Source of the DNA: an uncultured Selenomonadales bacterium
GTDB lineage: Bacteria; Bacillota; Clostridia; Christensenellales; QALW01
Length of the DNA stretch: 11,678 nt
Assembly: GCA_905200615.1 (NCBI GenBank)
Contig: CAJKLB010000054.1
Span: 1-11,678, forward strand
Direction of reading: 5' to 3'
Part shown: piece by piece, positions 4,863 through 11,678 of the stretch
Layout of the letters: each line of letters begins with the position of its first letter
How positions within the stretch are numbered: the first letter of the stretch is position 1
Notes under the pieces: generated by a model
Told to the model about the DNA's origin: nothing
Database searches by the model: none
Seen by the model: only the letters and a program-made list of their open reading frames with translations
Program-made: the position numbers and the translations under genes

Positions 4863-6941
4863 TTAAAAATCAAAACTTACTTTGCCATTCTCCAGCTTCA
4901 GCACCGCGTCAAAGCTTTTACCGCTTTTGGAAACAAAGCCCTGTATTTTGGACGTCTTTCCGGTTTCCAACAATAATTTGGCATTGCTCAAAGAAATAAC
5001 TCGTTTGCAAATAGTTCCGTGAATGCTGAAGCGGCATCCCTGCCGATATCCGCTGCAGGAATATCCGTAACGGCTCTTTATCACAGGCTGTCCGCACAAA
5101 GGACATTTCCCCACAACATCCATATAAAAGCCATTAAAAGTATCCTGCTCAATCGGCAGTTCCGGCTTTTGAAAGATCTGCTTGATCTCTTTTTGTGCCT
5201 GTTCCACGCCATAAGCCACCGTTGCCTGCCCTTTATAAATTTGTTTTAAAATCCGTCCCATTTGCGACGTTTTATATTTATCCATAGAAATTCCCATAGA
5301 AGTTAAAGATTCTATCAAATATTCTCCCAGCGGCAGAATAGAATACACATCTTTTTTCAGCTGGATATATTGGCTTTTCATCGCATTATCGATAATCCCC
5401 GTTCTGGTTGCCTCTGTTCCCAGCTCAAGACCTTCAAATATTGCTTTGTATTCTTCCTCATCATTTTCCTCCATATTGCTCTTTTCTTCCCTGAATGGAT
5501 TTTTTAAATAATTATTCAGTGTTTCTATCGTATAATGTTTCGGGGGACTGGTTTCTCTTTCATAAGGCATAAAATGAATATTGACCTCATCCCCTTTCTT
5601 CAGCTGCGGCAGTAATTTATCTTTTTGTGCGGAATCATCATATTTTGTCCAGCCCGGCTGCAGAATCACCGTTCCTTTGAGCGTAAACTTTTCTAAATTC
5701 CCTACATTTATTGTAATTTCTGTTTTTTGGGCAATGCATTCTTCTGCACAGAATACCGCCGCAAAACGCCTCATTACCGCCGAATATACTTTATACTCTT
5801 CCTCCGAAAGATTTTCTTTTTTAGGAATTTTATACGTGGGTGTGATGGCAGAATGCGATTCGATTTTTGCATCATCAAAAATCATTTTATTCTCTTTAAA
5901 CGCGACCGCATACCCCAGTTTTGCAACAACCGAAACAATTTGCCGTATTTTATCTTTTTCGGCGGTGGCAAGATATTCCGAATTAGTACGCGGATAGGTA
6001 AGATATCCATTTTCATAAAGCTTTTGCACAATCTGCAGGCTTTTTTCCATAGGCATTTTATATTTTTTACCCAAAAAATTCTGCAATTTTGAAAGAGAAT
6101 ACAGTTTACCCGGTTTTATCGTCTCCCTTTTTGACTTTATCTCTTCAACCAAAGCTTTGCAGGCGTTATATTGCTGACACAGCGCTTCCGCCTTATTTTT
6201 TTCATTTTTTGTAAAACGCGCTTTACTGATGAGCTCAATCGTATGCTCCATCGTCGCGCTCGCGCTTTTAATTGTATAATAAATATCCGGAACAAAATTT
6301 TTTATGGCCATATCCCGGTCATAGATTGCCTTGACAATAGGAATAATCACCCGCCCCACACGTAAAAGAACACCTGTTTTCAACGTAGCGTACCGTGTAA
6401 GATTCACGCCGTAAAGCCAGTCAATATACATTCTGGCAAACCCCTCGTTTGCCAGATGATCATATTCAGCTTCTTTTTTCATTTCCGTCAGGGCTTTTGC
6501 GACGGTCTGCTCGGTTTGATCCGGCAGCCAAAGCCGCAGAGTTTCCTTTTGTACCTTAGCATTTTCTATGCAAAGCCGTATAATGATTTCTCCCTCCCGA
6601 TCGGCATCCCCGGCATTTACAATTTTCTCAACATCTTCCCTGGCACACAGCGAGGCAATAGTTTCAAACTGTTTTTTTACTCCGGCATCGATATGTTTTT
6701 CCGAATTTTTTCTAAGCTGAAATTTAAACGTCTCCGGAAAGCACGGAAGATTTTCAATCGTCCATTTTCCCGTAGGCGACGGCGTATACTCCTCCACATC
6801 GCAAAGGGAAAAAAGATGACCGAAGGCCCATGTGACAATATATCCGCAGCCTTCCATGTAACCGTCACGGCGTGTTAGTTTTCCGATTCCCGCCGCGATA
6901 TTACGCGCCAGGCTTGGCTTTTCCGCAATAATTAATATCAT
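4863..6941 (-). CDS. topB: Type IA DNA topoisomerase, topoisomerase III-like
   Basis: Single-strand passing topoisomerase that relaxes or decatenates DNA through a 5'-phosphotyrosine intermediate. The 692 residues begin with a TOPRIM domain: E7 in AEKPS, then GDADREGE (111-118) giving D112, D114 and E116. The cleavage domain follows, with the catalytic Y316 in YLTYPRT. Near the C-terminus is a four-cysteine zinc site (C613, C616, C629, C636), then a beta-rich tail with GFVSKSGKSFDAVLKL, common in Firmicute TopB-like proteins and absent from E. coli TopB. Oddity: the widely conserved GRVQ(S/T)P motif reads GRVIIPI (196-202). ATG 6941 has AAAGGA 7 nt upstream. sigK follows 110 nt downstream without an obvious terminator. 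The specific assignment to topB rather than another type IA clade is likely but not certain. Confidence 0.88.
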   Translation of the reverse strand: MILIIAEKPSLARNIAAGIGKLTRRDGYMEGCGYIVTWAFGHLFSLCDVEEYTPSPTGKWTIENLPCFPETFKFQLRKNSEKHIDAGVKKQFETIASLCAREDVEKIVNAGDADREGEIIIRLCIENAKVQKETLRLWLPDQTEQTVAKALTEMKKEAEYDHLANEGFARMYIDWLYGVNLTRYATLKTGVLLRVGRVIIPIVKAIYDRDMAIKNFVPDIYYTIKSASATMEHTIELISKARFTKNEKNKAEALCQQYNACKALVEEIKSKRETIKPGKLYSLSKLQNFLGKKYKMPMEKSLQIVQKLYENGYLTYPRTNSEYLATAEKDKIRQIVSVVAKLGYAVAFKENKMIFDDAKIESHSAITPTYKIPKKENLSEEEYKVYSAVMRRFAAVFCAEECIAQKTEITINVGNLEKFTLKGTVILQPGWTKYDDSAQKDKLLPQLKKGDEVNIHFMPYERETSPPKHYTIETLNNYLKNPFREEKSNMEENDEEEYKAIFEGLELGTEATRTGIIDNAMKSQYIQLKKDVYSILPLGEYLIESLTSMGISMDKYKTSQMGRILKQIYKGQATVAYGVEQAQKEIKQIFQKPELPIEQDTFNGFYMDVVGKCPLCGQPVIKSRYGYSCSGYRQGCRFSIHGTICKRVISLSNAKLLLETGKTSKIQGFVSKSGKSFDAVLKLENGKVSFDF

Positions 6942-6966
6942 TTTATTTCCTTTATTCTTACAATTG

Positions 6967-6975
6967 ATTATATCA
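6967..6975 (-). promoter_or_regulatory. Extended -10 promoter for topB
   Basis: On the minus strand TATGATATAAT contains a perfect TATAAT (6967-6972) preceded by TGA, which fits the extended -10 rule. No TTGACA-like -35 is found at 16-18 bp. The start would be near 6960, giving a leader of roughly 19 nt before ATG 6941. Confidence 0.5.
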
Positions 6976-6983
6976 TAAACAAA

Positions 6984-7029
6984 AAACTTTGCTTTTTACG
7001 GTACCACATTCGCTTTTTTCACAAAGTTT
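6984..7029. repeat. Eight-base inverted repeat upstream of topB
   Basis: AAACTTTG (6984-6991) and CAAAGTTT (7022-7029) are perfectly complementary across a 30-base spacer that contains a GGTACC palindrome. On the minus strand the downstream arm runs into six Ts, so it could be a weak second terminator after the LOG gene. It could equally be an operator, as it ends about 9 bp before the topB extended -10. Confidence 0.35.
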
Positions 7030-7075
7030 GCTTATTATTTCATTTAATAAAAATTTTTTATGTATCCCCTATACT

Positions 7076-7118
7076 CGCAAAAAACATCTTTAACCTTACG
7101 GCTCAAGATGTTTTTGCG
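7076..7118 (-). terminator. Intrinsic terminator of the murC-LOG operon
   Basis: Nine bases after the LOG stop, the minus strand folds as CATCTT-g-AGCC around a GTAA loop back to GGTT-a-AAGATG. It is followed by TTTTTT and extended at the base by CGCAAAAA pairing. The GUAA is a GNRA loop. One internal G-A mismatch and one G-U pair are present. The plus strand has an extra mismatch, so the minus orientation is favoured. Confidence 0.88.
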
Positions 7119-7126
7119 GTAACATA

Positions 7127-7693
7127 TTATACTTTCATATGCTTTAAATCCATTTTTTCATAATTCTCAATATAATTCAAAATTTCCTCTGCCGTAGTAA
7201 AAAACGGATACATTTCTCTGCATTCCGCTTTCAGAAAATTTTCCTTAATGGCATGTTCCAGCATCCGCATCATTTCATCATAAAAGCCGTTGATATTCAG
7301 CACCGCAATCGGTTTGTTATGCCGCGCCAGCTGTTTGAGTGTCAGAATTTCAAAGAACTCCTCATACGTGCCGATTCCGCCGGGAGTAACAATAAAACCT
7401 TCGGAATTAAACTCCATAATTTGTTTACGCTCACGCATGGTACGTGTTCGTATAAATTGATCGCACTTTGTATTCAGAATTTCTTCATCGGTAAAAAATT
7501 CAGGAACAACACCGGTAACATAACCTTTTCCCTCCGCCATACCGCGAGCAACCGCGCCCATCATTCCTGTGGCACCCCCGCCGTACACTAAACGATGGCC
7601 CCTTTTTGCCATCTCCAAGCCAAGAGCCTCACCGGCTTTTATATAAATGTCAGCAATCGTATCACTTGCCGCGCCGTAAACACATATATTCAT
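7127..7693 (-). CDS. LOG family protein (TIGR00730-type nucleotide phosphoribohydrolase)
   Basis: A 188-residue Rossmann-type protein of the LOG (LONELY GUY) family. Characterised members hydrolyse nucleoside 5'-monophosphates, including cytokinin nucleotides, at the N-glycosidic bond. Visible hallmarks are GGGATGMMG (38-46), the Arg/Lys cluster RTRTMRERK (82-90) and the signature PGGIGTYEE (104-112), which holds the catalytic Glu. The start at ATG 7693 (MNICVYGAAS) is fixed by GGAGG five bases upstream; the frame is open further but that part overlaps murC and does not resemble the family. The gene begins 11 nt after the murC stop, so the two are surely co-transcribed. The physiological substrate in bacteria of this kind is unclear. 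Older annotations call such proteins lysine decarboxylase, which is not supported. Confidence 0.92.
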   Translation of the reverse strand: MNICVYGAASDTIADIYIKAGEALGLEMAKRGHRLVYGGGATGMMGAVARGMAEGKGYVTGVVPEFFTDEEILNTKCDQFIRTRTMRERKQIMEFNSEGFIVTPGGIGTYEEFFEILTLKQLARHNKPIAVLNINGFYDEMMRMLEHAIKENFLKAECREMYPFFTTAEEILNYIENYEKMDLKHMKV

Positions 7694-7704
7694 AAAAACC
7701 TCCG

Positions 7705-9084
7705 TTAATTCAATATAAAACGATCCAAAATATCCACTGTTCCGCTGCCCATAATCAATACCAAATCTCCCGGCTGCAGCTGTTCTTTTAAATACGCGCC
7801 GCATTCTTCCATGCCGGGAATATACAGGCAGTCACTTCCGTATTTTTCCTTAATTTTATCAACAATCATTTTAGAATTGATTGTAGGATCAAAAGGCTCC
7901 CGATCGCCGTACACATCGATAATTACCGTTTTATCTGCGCCGCAAAAGCAATCCACAAGCCGGTCAAACTGCGCTTTGGTACGGGAAAACAACGCCGGTT
8001 GATAGATCAGCCAAAGCCGATTTTTTTCAATCGGTTCGGTCGCGCGAATCGTAGCGGCAACCTCTTCGGGATGATGTCCGTAATCATTATAAATTTTTGC
8101 GCCGTTATAGGTTCCGCGGTATTCAAAGCGTCTGCCCGCCCCGGTAAATTCCCGTATTCCTTTTAAAATCTGCGGCAACGGAATACCGCCTAATTCCGCG
8201 GTGATCACAGCCGCCATGGAATTTAAAACGTTTACCATACCGATAACCGAAAGTTTAATTTGGCAATGCAAGTGATTGCCTTTAAACAAATCATATTCCG
8301 CGCAGCCGTCAGAGCGGAATCGGATATTTTCCGCATGATAGTCCGCGCGGGGATCCAAGCCGTAACAAATCGTTTTTCTGCCGCACTCGTCCATCATTCT
8401 TCGGGTGCGTTCATCATCATAGCATCCTACTACAAAGCCATTCTCCGGTACAAGACGGCAATATTTTAAAAAGGATTGATAGATATTTTCCACCGTTTTA
8501 AAATAATCCAAATGATCCGAATCAATATTCAAAACCACCGCTATGTATGGATGCAAGGTAAGAAATGAATCCACATATTCACAAGCTTCGGTAATAAAAA
8601 ACTCATTTTTCCCGGTATACACATTGCTGTGAATGGTTGGCAGCACACCTCCGATATGAATGGTAGGTTCAACTCCCGCGCTGTAATAAATCTGTGAAAT
8701 CATCGCGGTGGTAGTCGTTTTTCCGTGCGTACCGGCAATCGCAATGCACTTTTCGCACTCTTTCGAAATATACCCCAGCATAGCCGCGCGGTCTATGCAG
8801 GGAATTCCGTTTTTCTCCGCATATGCCCGTTCGCAATTTTCGGGCGGGATAGCTGCCGAAAACACAACCAAATCCGCATTTTTTACATTTTCCACGCTAT
8901 GGCCGATAGAAATTTTGATTCCCATATCGGCAAGTCTTCTTACCGCTTCACTGTCAGCCCTGTCCGAACCGCTGATATGCCGAAAGCCCCAATTATGCAA
9001 AATTTCCGCAAGGCCGCACATGCTATGTCCGCCGATCGCAATAAAATGAATATTTTTATTTTTAAAATCATTTAACGCTAACAT
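7705..9084 (-). CDS. murC: UDP-N-acetylmuramate--L-alanine ligase MurC
   Basis: Cytoplasmic ligase adding L-alanine to UDP-MurNAc with ATP, the first amino-acid step of peptidoglycan stem synthesis. The 459 residues hold the three Mur-ligase domains. The N-terminal UDP-binding fold has IAIGGHSMCGLAEIL (about 15-29). The central ATPase domain has the P-loop AGTHGKTTT (118-126) and LNIDSDHLDYF (185-195). The C-terminal domain has NDYGHHPEE (333-341). The central substrate loop reads EACEYVDSFL instead of the Gram-negative E-x-DESD-x-SF form; I recall this variant from clostridial MurC proteins. The usual FQPH before the S/T-RT motif reads YQPALFSRT, lacking the His. Length is typical. ATG 9084 is preceded by AGAGGA at 6-7 nt. 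The LOG-family gene follows 11 nt downstream. Another Mur-ligase role cannot be excluded, but the N-terminal domain and the GHHP block favour MurC. Confidence 0.92.
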   Translation of the reverse strand: MLALNDFKNKNIHFIAIGGHSMCGLAEILHNWGFRHISGSDRADSEAVRRLADMGIKISIGHSVENVKNADLVVFSAAIPPENCERAYAEKNGIPCIDRAAMLGYISKECEKCIAIAGTHGKTTTTAMISQIYYSAGVEPTIHIGGVLPTIHSNVYTGKNEFFITEACEYVDSFLTLHPYIAVVLNIDSDHLDYFKTVENIYQSFLKYCRLVPENGFVVGCYDDERTRRMMDECGRKTICYGLDPRADYHAENIRFRSDGCAEYDLFKGNHLHCQIKLSVIGMVNVLNSMAAVITAELGGIPLPQILKGIREFTGAGRRFEYRGTYNGAKIYNDYGHHPEEVAATIRATEPIEKNRLWLIYQPALFSRTKAQFDRLVDCFCGADKTVIIDVYGDREPFDPTINSKMIVDKIKEKYGSDCLYIPGMEECGAYLKEQLQPGDLVLIMGSGTVDILDRFILN

Positions 9085-9115
9085 ATCGTTCCTCTTTCTG
9101 CCTCATCGTCTATAT

Positions 9116-9144
9116 ATTATACCAAAAACATGCTTTTATTACAA
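9116..9144 (-). promoter_or_regulatory. Sigma-A promoter for murC-LOG
   Basis: On the minus strand TTGTAA (9139-9144) and TATAAT (9116-9121) are 17 bp apart, with TGG directly before the -10 (extended -10). Expected start is near 9109, leaving a leader of about 25 nt that carries the AGAGGA ribosome binding site. Confidence 0.78.
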
Positions 9145-9182
9145 CAGGTTTTATAATATATGCTCCGACGCGGTTATTTAAC

Positions 9183-9218
9183 ACGGATTTCTTTATAAGC
9201 GAAGTGAAACCTATCCGT
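9183..9218. repeat. Inverted repeat between murC promoter and the WbsX-like gene's terminator
   Basis: ACGGAT (9183-9188) pairs with ATCCGT (9213-9218). On the minus strand the fold ACGGA, a four-base bulge, TTTC, a 14-base loop, GAAA, TCCGT is possible. There is no U-tract in the minus direction and no reading frame of note between 9145 and 9271. It lies outside both transcription units as I delimit them, and its role is unknown. Confidence 0.3.
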
Positions 9219-9271
9219 TTTCTCTCTGTTTGCCGCGATAGTCGTCGTAATTCTATCTGCCGCAGCAAATG

Positions 9272-9302
9272 AAAAATCCTGTCAGATAAAATTCCGACAG
9301 GA
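9272..9302 (-). terminator. Intrinsic terminator of the WbsX-like gene
   Basis: On the minus strand TCCTGTCGGA and TCTGACAGGA form a ten-base-pair stem with one G-U pair and a six-base ATTTTA loop. TTTTT (9272-9276) follows. It lies about 40 nt after the stop of the WbsX-like gene at 9342. Confidence 0.85.
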
Positions 9303-9341
9303 CAAAAAATTGGTATGAATTTTTATCTCTGTATTGCTGAA

Positions 9342-10481
9342 TTAAACGGTTTCGCTTTTCCCAAAGACCTTTTGAATTGCCTCCAAATACCCATACCCAT
9401 TTACGGTATCCGGTTCCAAATAACTTCCTTCCGTCCACTCATTCCACGCATTAATAGTAAGAATTCTGTCTTTTTCCGGTCTTTGTTCCAAATATGTTTT
9501 CAATTCCCTGAGTTCCTGTTCAAACTGCTGCGGCGATATCTCTAAAATACCAGTAAAAGGATATCCGTAATCTCCCCAAATATCGCTTTGTATGGTGCGC
9601 GGCGAAGCATCCCATCCCATGGTTGCGTTGGGATAGTAAGGCACGGTAAGTTGTTCATCATATTTTTTACAATCTTCAAACACTTGTTTCTTGATCTTTT
9701 CAAAAGAATGTTTGGGAAAGTCAAACGGGCTGTGATGCGCCCATACATAACTGGTGGCGCTGTCAAAGCCAAGATAATCCAGCTGTTCGCGCGGTGAAAG
9801 CAGCAGACCGTCTCCTTCAAGAATTTTTACATTAAACAAAACAGCATTGAGATGAAGTTCTCCCAATCCCGCCTTACGAACTCTTTCTCTAAAGCCGTTC
9901 AGCACACGTTTGCAATTTTCAAGCCCTCCCAGACTTTTTATTAAGGTATCGAGTTCATAAAAAGAGAAATATAACCCACCGTTTACCCGCCAATAAGAGG
10001 GATGTGAAAAATATTTTTCTATACAATAATCGGTAGCCTTAATGAATGTAGGCTCGTCCACAATACACTCCATGCAATGATTTCCTGTATTGCGAAGCAG
10101 CGTAGGATGGATATTTCCCCAGTTTTTGTGATTTGCATACATTAAAGCAAATTTGGTTCTGTCGTTATTTTGGGCTTTCATATATCCTTCTTCCAAGCAA
10201 CGTGAAAGAAACGAACGATCCTCAAACCAATACCAATCAAAAAGAAAGCAGTCCACACCGTAATCGGCAGCGGCGGCTATTTTCTTTTCCATCACTTTAG
10301 GATCAGCCTCATCTTCATATCCCCAAAGCGGAACTTTCGGTTGCTGATGTCCTTCAAATCGCGGCGTTGCATACTTCATAAGCTGCCACTCCGTCCACCC
10401 TTTTCCATGAAATTTTTCGTTTGCAGGATCCACATGCCAATTAGGAAAATAATAAGCTGCAGTTTGAAATCCATTTGCCAT
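9342..10481 (-). CDS. WbsX/GH99-like domain protein (glycan-associated)
   Basis: A 379-residue protein without a signal peptide. The start FQTAAYYFPNWHVDP, GWTEW (28-32), DYGVDCFLFDWYWF (73-86) and the near-terminal AWNEWTEGSYLEPD (345-358) are the hallmarks of the WbsX family (Pfam Glyco_tran_WbsX, a GH99-like TIM barrel). Members are often found in polysaccharide or O-antigen loci and were named glycosyltransferases, but the fold resembles endo-mannosidase-type hydrolases. No reaction can be assigned from sequence alone. Conserved acidic residues near the C-terminus (E348, E351 in NEWTEG) are candidates for catalysis. ATG 10481 is chosen because GAGGTG lies about six bases upstream; an in-frame GTG at 10490 is inside that site. 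It is a single-gene unit with its own promoter (10511-10540) and terminator, transcribed away from the DUF4038 lipoprotein gene. Confidence 0.87.
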   Translation of the reverse strand: MANGFQTAAYYFPNWHVDPANEKFHGKGWTEWQLMKYATPRFEGHQQPKVPLWGYEDEADPKVMEKKIAAAADYGVDCFLFDWYWFEDRSFLSRCLEEGYMKAQNNDRTKFALMYANHKNWGNIHPTLLRNTGNHCMECIVDEPTFIKATDYCIEKYFSHPSYWRVNGGLYFSFYELDTLIKSLGGLENCKRVLNGFRERVRKAGLGELHLNAVLFNVKILEGDGLLLSPREQLDYLGFDSATSYVWAHHSPFDFPKHSFEKIKKQVFEDCKKYDEQLTVPYYPNATMGWDASPRTIQSDIWGDYGYPFTGILEISPQQFEQELRELKTYLEQRPEKDRILTINAWNEWTEGSYLEPDTVNGYGYLEAIQKVFGKSETV

Positions 10482-10510
10482 AAAAATCACCTCTTTTTTT
10501 TATATTTTTG

Positions 10511-10540
10511 AATATACCATATTTGTTTGCGAAAAGTCAA
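10511..10540 (-). promoter_or_regulatory. Sigma-A promoter for the WbsX-like gene
   Basis: On the minus strand TTGACT (10535-10540) and TATATT (10511-10516) are 18 bp apart. Transcription would start near 10504, about 23 nt before ATG 10481. The plus-strand promoter at 10570 lies only 30 bp away, back to back. Confidence 0.7.
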
Positions 10541-10569
10541 CCCGGTTTTTTTATTTATATTAAAAGATA

Positions 10570-10597
10570 TTGAAAAGTTGTAAAAAAACTATATAAT
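10570..10597 (+). promoter_or_regulatory. Sigma-A promoter for the DUF4038 lipoprotein gene
   Basis: TTGAAA (10570-10575) and a perfect TATAAT (10592-10597) are 16 bp apart. The start should be near 10604, followed by GGAGGAG (10617-10623) and ATG 10628. No catabolite-response (cre) box was recognised in this 146-bp divergent region. Confidence 0.72.
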
Positions 10598-10627
10598 AAA
10601 ATTATCATTGAACGACGGAGGAGTCCT

Positions 10628-11678
10628 ATGAAAAGAATTTTTACCCCTTTGCTGATTTTCCTGTTATGCGTGGCTATGGCATTCTCCTTTACCGCTTGTA
10701 AAGACAATGCCGACACAGGAAACAGTGATTCCGATGCCGAAAGCACACCGGCGCCTACCCCCGTTCCGGAGGATATCGATCCTTCTACTGTGGATATCAT
10801 TGCCGAAACCTGGGTTGCTACTGAAATTGATTTTGAATCAACAAAAGATTACAATTATAAAAAAGCCGAACCGCTGGATGTTATCATGGATGTTGTTTTT
10901 ACCAACAGAAATACCGGCACCAGCCTTACGATTCCCTCTTTCTGGAGTGATAACGTAACCTTTACCGTACGTTTCGCGCCCACCGAATACGGTGTTTGGG
11001 ATTATAAAACCGTTTGTGAAACCGATGAATCCTTAAACGGCATTACCGGTACTATCGGCGCCAATGTTTACAAGGGCGATTTAGACATTTACAAGCACGG
11101 CTTTGTAAAAACCAACGGCAGCAAATATTTTGTATACGATGACGGCACCCCGTTTTTCTATCTCGGCGATACTCATTGGAATATGTTTGCCGAAGAATTT
11201 GATACGCCCGGTTCTCACGCGGGAAATACCGGAGCGGATTCTCACTTCAAATATATTGTAGATAAACGAGTTTCCCAAGGCTTTACCGTTTACCAGAGCG
11301 AGCCCATCAGCGCTCCGTTTACACTGGAAAACGGATTCCAGTATGCTGATTTACGCAAATTCGACGAAGCAGACGGCTACTTCCGGTATATCGCCGAAAA
11401 GGGATTGGTTCATGCCAATGCCCAGTTCTTTTTCTCTGATGATATGAGTGAAGAATTAATAAAGAACGAAGCTTACTTAGAACAGATTTCCCGTTACTGG
11501 GTAGCACGCTGGGGCGCGTATCCAGTGATGTGGACGCTGGCGCAGGAAATCGACAATGATCGATATTTTGAGCAAGGTAAACATCCTTTTTGGGATTATC
11601 AAAACAATCCGTGGGTAAAAGTCGCGGAATTTATCAACAAGTATGACGCCTACAATCATCCGCTGACCGGACATCAGG
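10628..11678 (+). CDS. Putative lipoprotein glycoside hydrolase, DUF5060/DUF4038 (apiosidase-like), 3' truncated
   Basis: The frame stays open to the window edge, giving 350 residues. The N-terminus MKRIFTPLL is followed by a hydrophobic stretch and a lipobox-like FTAC with C24, so the protein is probably lipid-anchored outside the membrane. A Thr/Pro/Asp-rich linker (about 25-55, TPAPTPVPE) follows. Residues about 57-150 look like a DUF5060 beta domain (VTFTVRFAPTEYGVWDYKT). From about 158 a DUF4038 barrel begins, with YFVYDDGTPFFYLGDTHWNMF, the family hallmark, and later VMWTLAQEIDND (300-311), whose E307 is a catalytic candidate. Related enzymes (GH140) remove apiose from pectin, but the family is wide and the substrate here is unknown. 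GGAGG lies 6 nt before ATG 10628. It diverges from the WbsX-like gene, which suggests linked roles in glycan use. The C-terminus is outside the window. Confidence 0.85.
   Translation, partial: MKRIFTPLLIFLLCVAMAFSFTACKDNADTGNSDSDAESTPAPTPVPEDIDPSTVDIIAETWVATEIDFESTKDYNYKKAEPLDVIMDVVFTNRNTGTSLTIPSFWSDNVTFTVRFAPTEYGVWDYKTVCETDESLNGITGTIGANVYKGDLDIYKHGFVKTNGSKYFVYDDGTPFFYLGDTHWNMFAEEFDTPGSHAGNTGADSHFKYIVDKRVSQGFTVYQSEPISAPFTLENGFQYADLRKFDEADGYFRYIAEKGLVHANAQFFFSDDMSEELIKNEAYLEQISRYWVARWGAYPVMWTLAQEIDNDRYFEQGKHPFWDYQNNPWVKVAEFINKYDAYNHPLTGHQ

Noticed and set aside
5581..6878. Plus-strand open frames across the topoisomerase gene
   Set aside because: They are antisense shadows of a gene with clear catalytic motifs; none shows a ribosome binding site or recognisable domain.
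7694..7804. N-terminal extension of the LOG protein into murC
   Set aside because: The GGAGG site at five bases before ATG 7693 and the family start MNICVYG fix the start downstream of murC.
8708..9075. Two overlapping plus-strand frames antisense to murC
   Set aside because: They are low-complexity mirror translations of murC with no supporting signals.
10482..10490. GTG start for the WbsX-like protein at 10490
   Set aside because: It lies within the GAGGTG ribosome binding site for ATG 10481.
10482..10627. A catabolite-response (cre) site in the divergent promoter region
   Set aside because: The best candidate near 10522-10537 misses several core positions of the consensus.

Overview
The window looks like chromosomal DNA of an endospore-forming, low-GC Firmicute, most likely an uncultured clostridial lineage. 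It carries a spoIIGA-sigE pair and an uninterrupted sigK. It also shows AT-rich intergenic regions, strong GGAGG-type ribosome binding sites, intrinsic terminators and clostridial-type MurC and type IA topoisomerase proteins. I could not run any homology search, so family calls rest on motifs I recognise. All genes are on the minus strand except the last one, which runs off the right edge. I found no IS element, CRISPR array, prophage gene or attachment site.

Minus-strand order, right to left within each block. Left block (1-1804): spoIIGA overlaps sigE by 7 nt. About 60 nt after sigE comes a tRNA-Val(UAC), with its own near-perfect sigma-A promoter and a small leader hairpin; the tRNA is cut by the window edge. 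An intrinsic terminator at 1769-1804 closes the next transcription unit upstream. That unit (1888-3956) has a small two-helix membrane protein with a C-terminal zinc ribbon, then a GH78-like (alpha-L-rhamnosidase family) protein joined by a TGATG stop/start overlap. It has its own sigma-A promoter with a very short leader. Next comes sigK (4084-4752), complete, with no skin-type interruption and a hydrophobic pro-sequence. Upstream of it is a type IA DNA topoisomerase (topB-like, 4863-6941).

Middle block (7076-9144): murC followed 11 nt later by a LOG-family nucleotide phosphoribohydrolase. A TTGTAA-17-TATAAT promoter precedes the pair and a strong hairpin terminator with a GUAA loop follows it.

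Right block (9272-11678): two carbohydrate-related genes diverge from one 146-bp intergenic region with promoters facing both ways. On the minus strand is a cytoplasmic WbsX/GH99-like protein with its own terminator. On the plus strand is a lipoprotein with a DUF5060-like beta domain and a DUF4038 (apiosidase-like) barrel, truncated by the window.

Taken together: sporulation control (SpoIIGA activates pro-SigE in the mother cell; SigE normally drives sigK), cell-wall precursor synthesis (MurC), DNA topology, and glycan-processing genes. I see no clearly new biological system. The points most worth a second look are the close packing of sigE and sigK with no sigG beside sigE, the atypical conserved motifs in the topoisomerase, MurC and GH78-like proteins, and the divergent glycan-enzyme pair.
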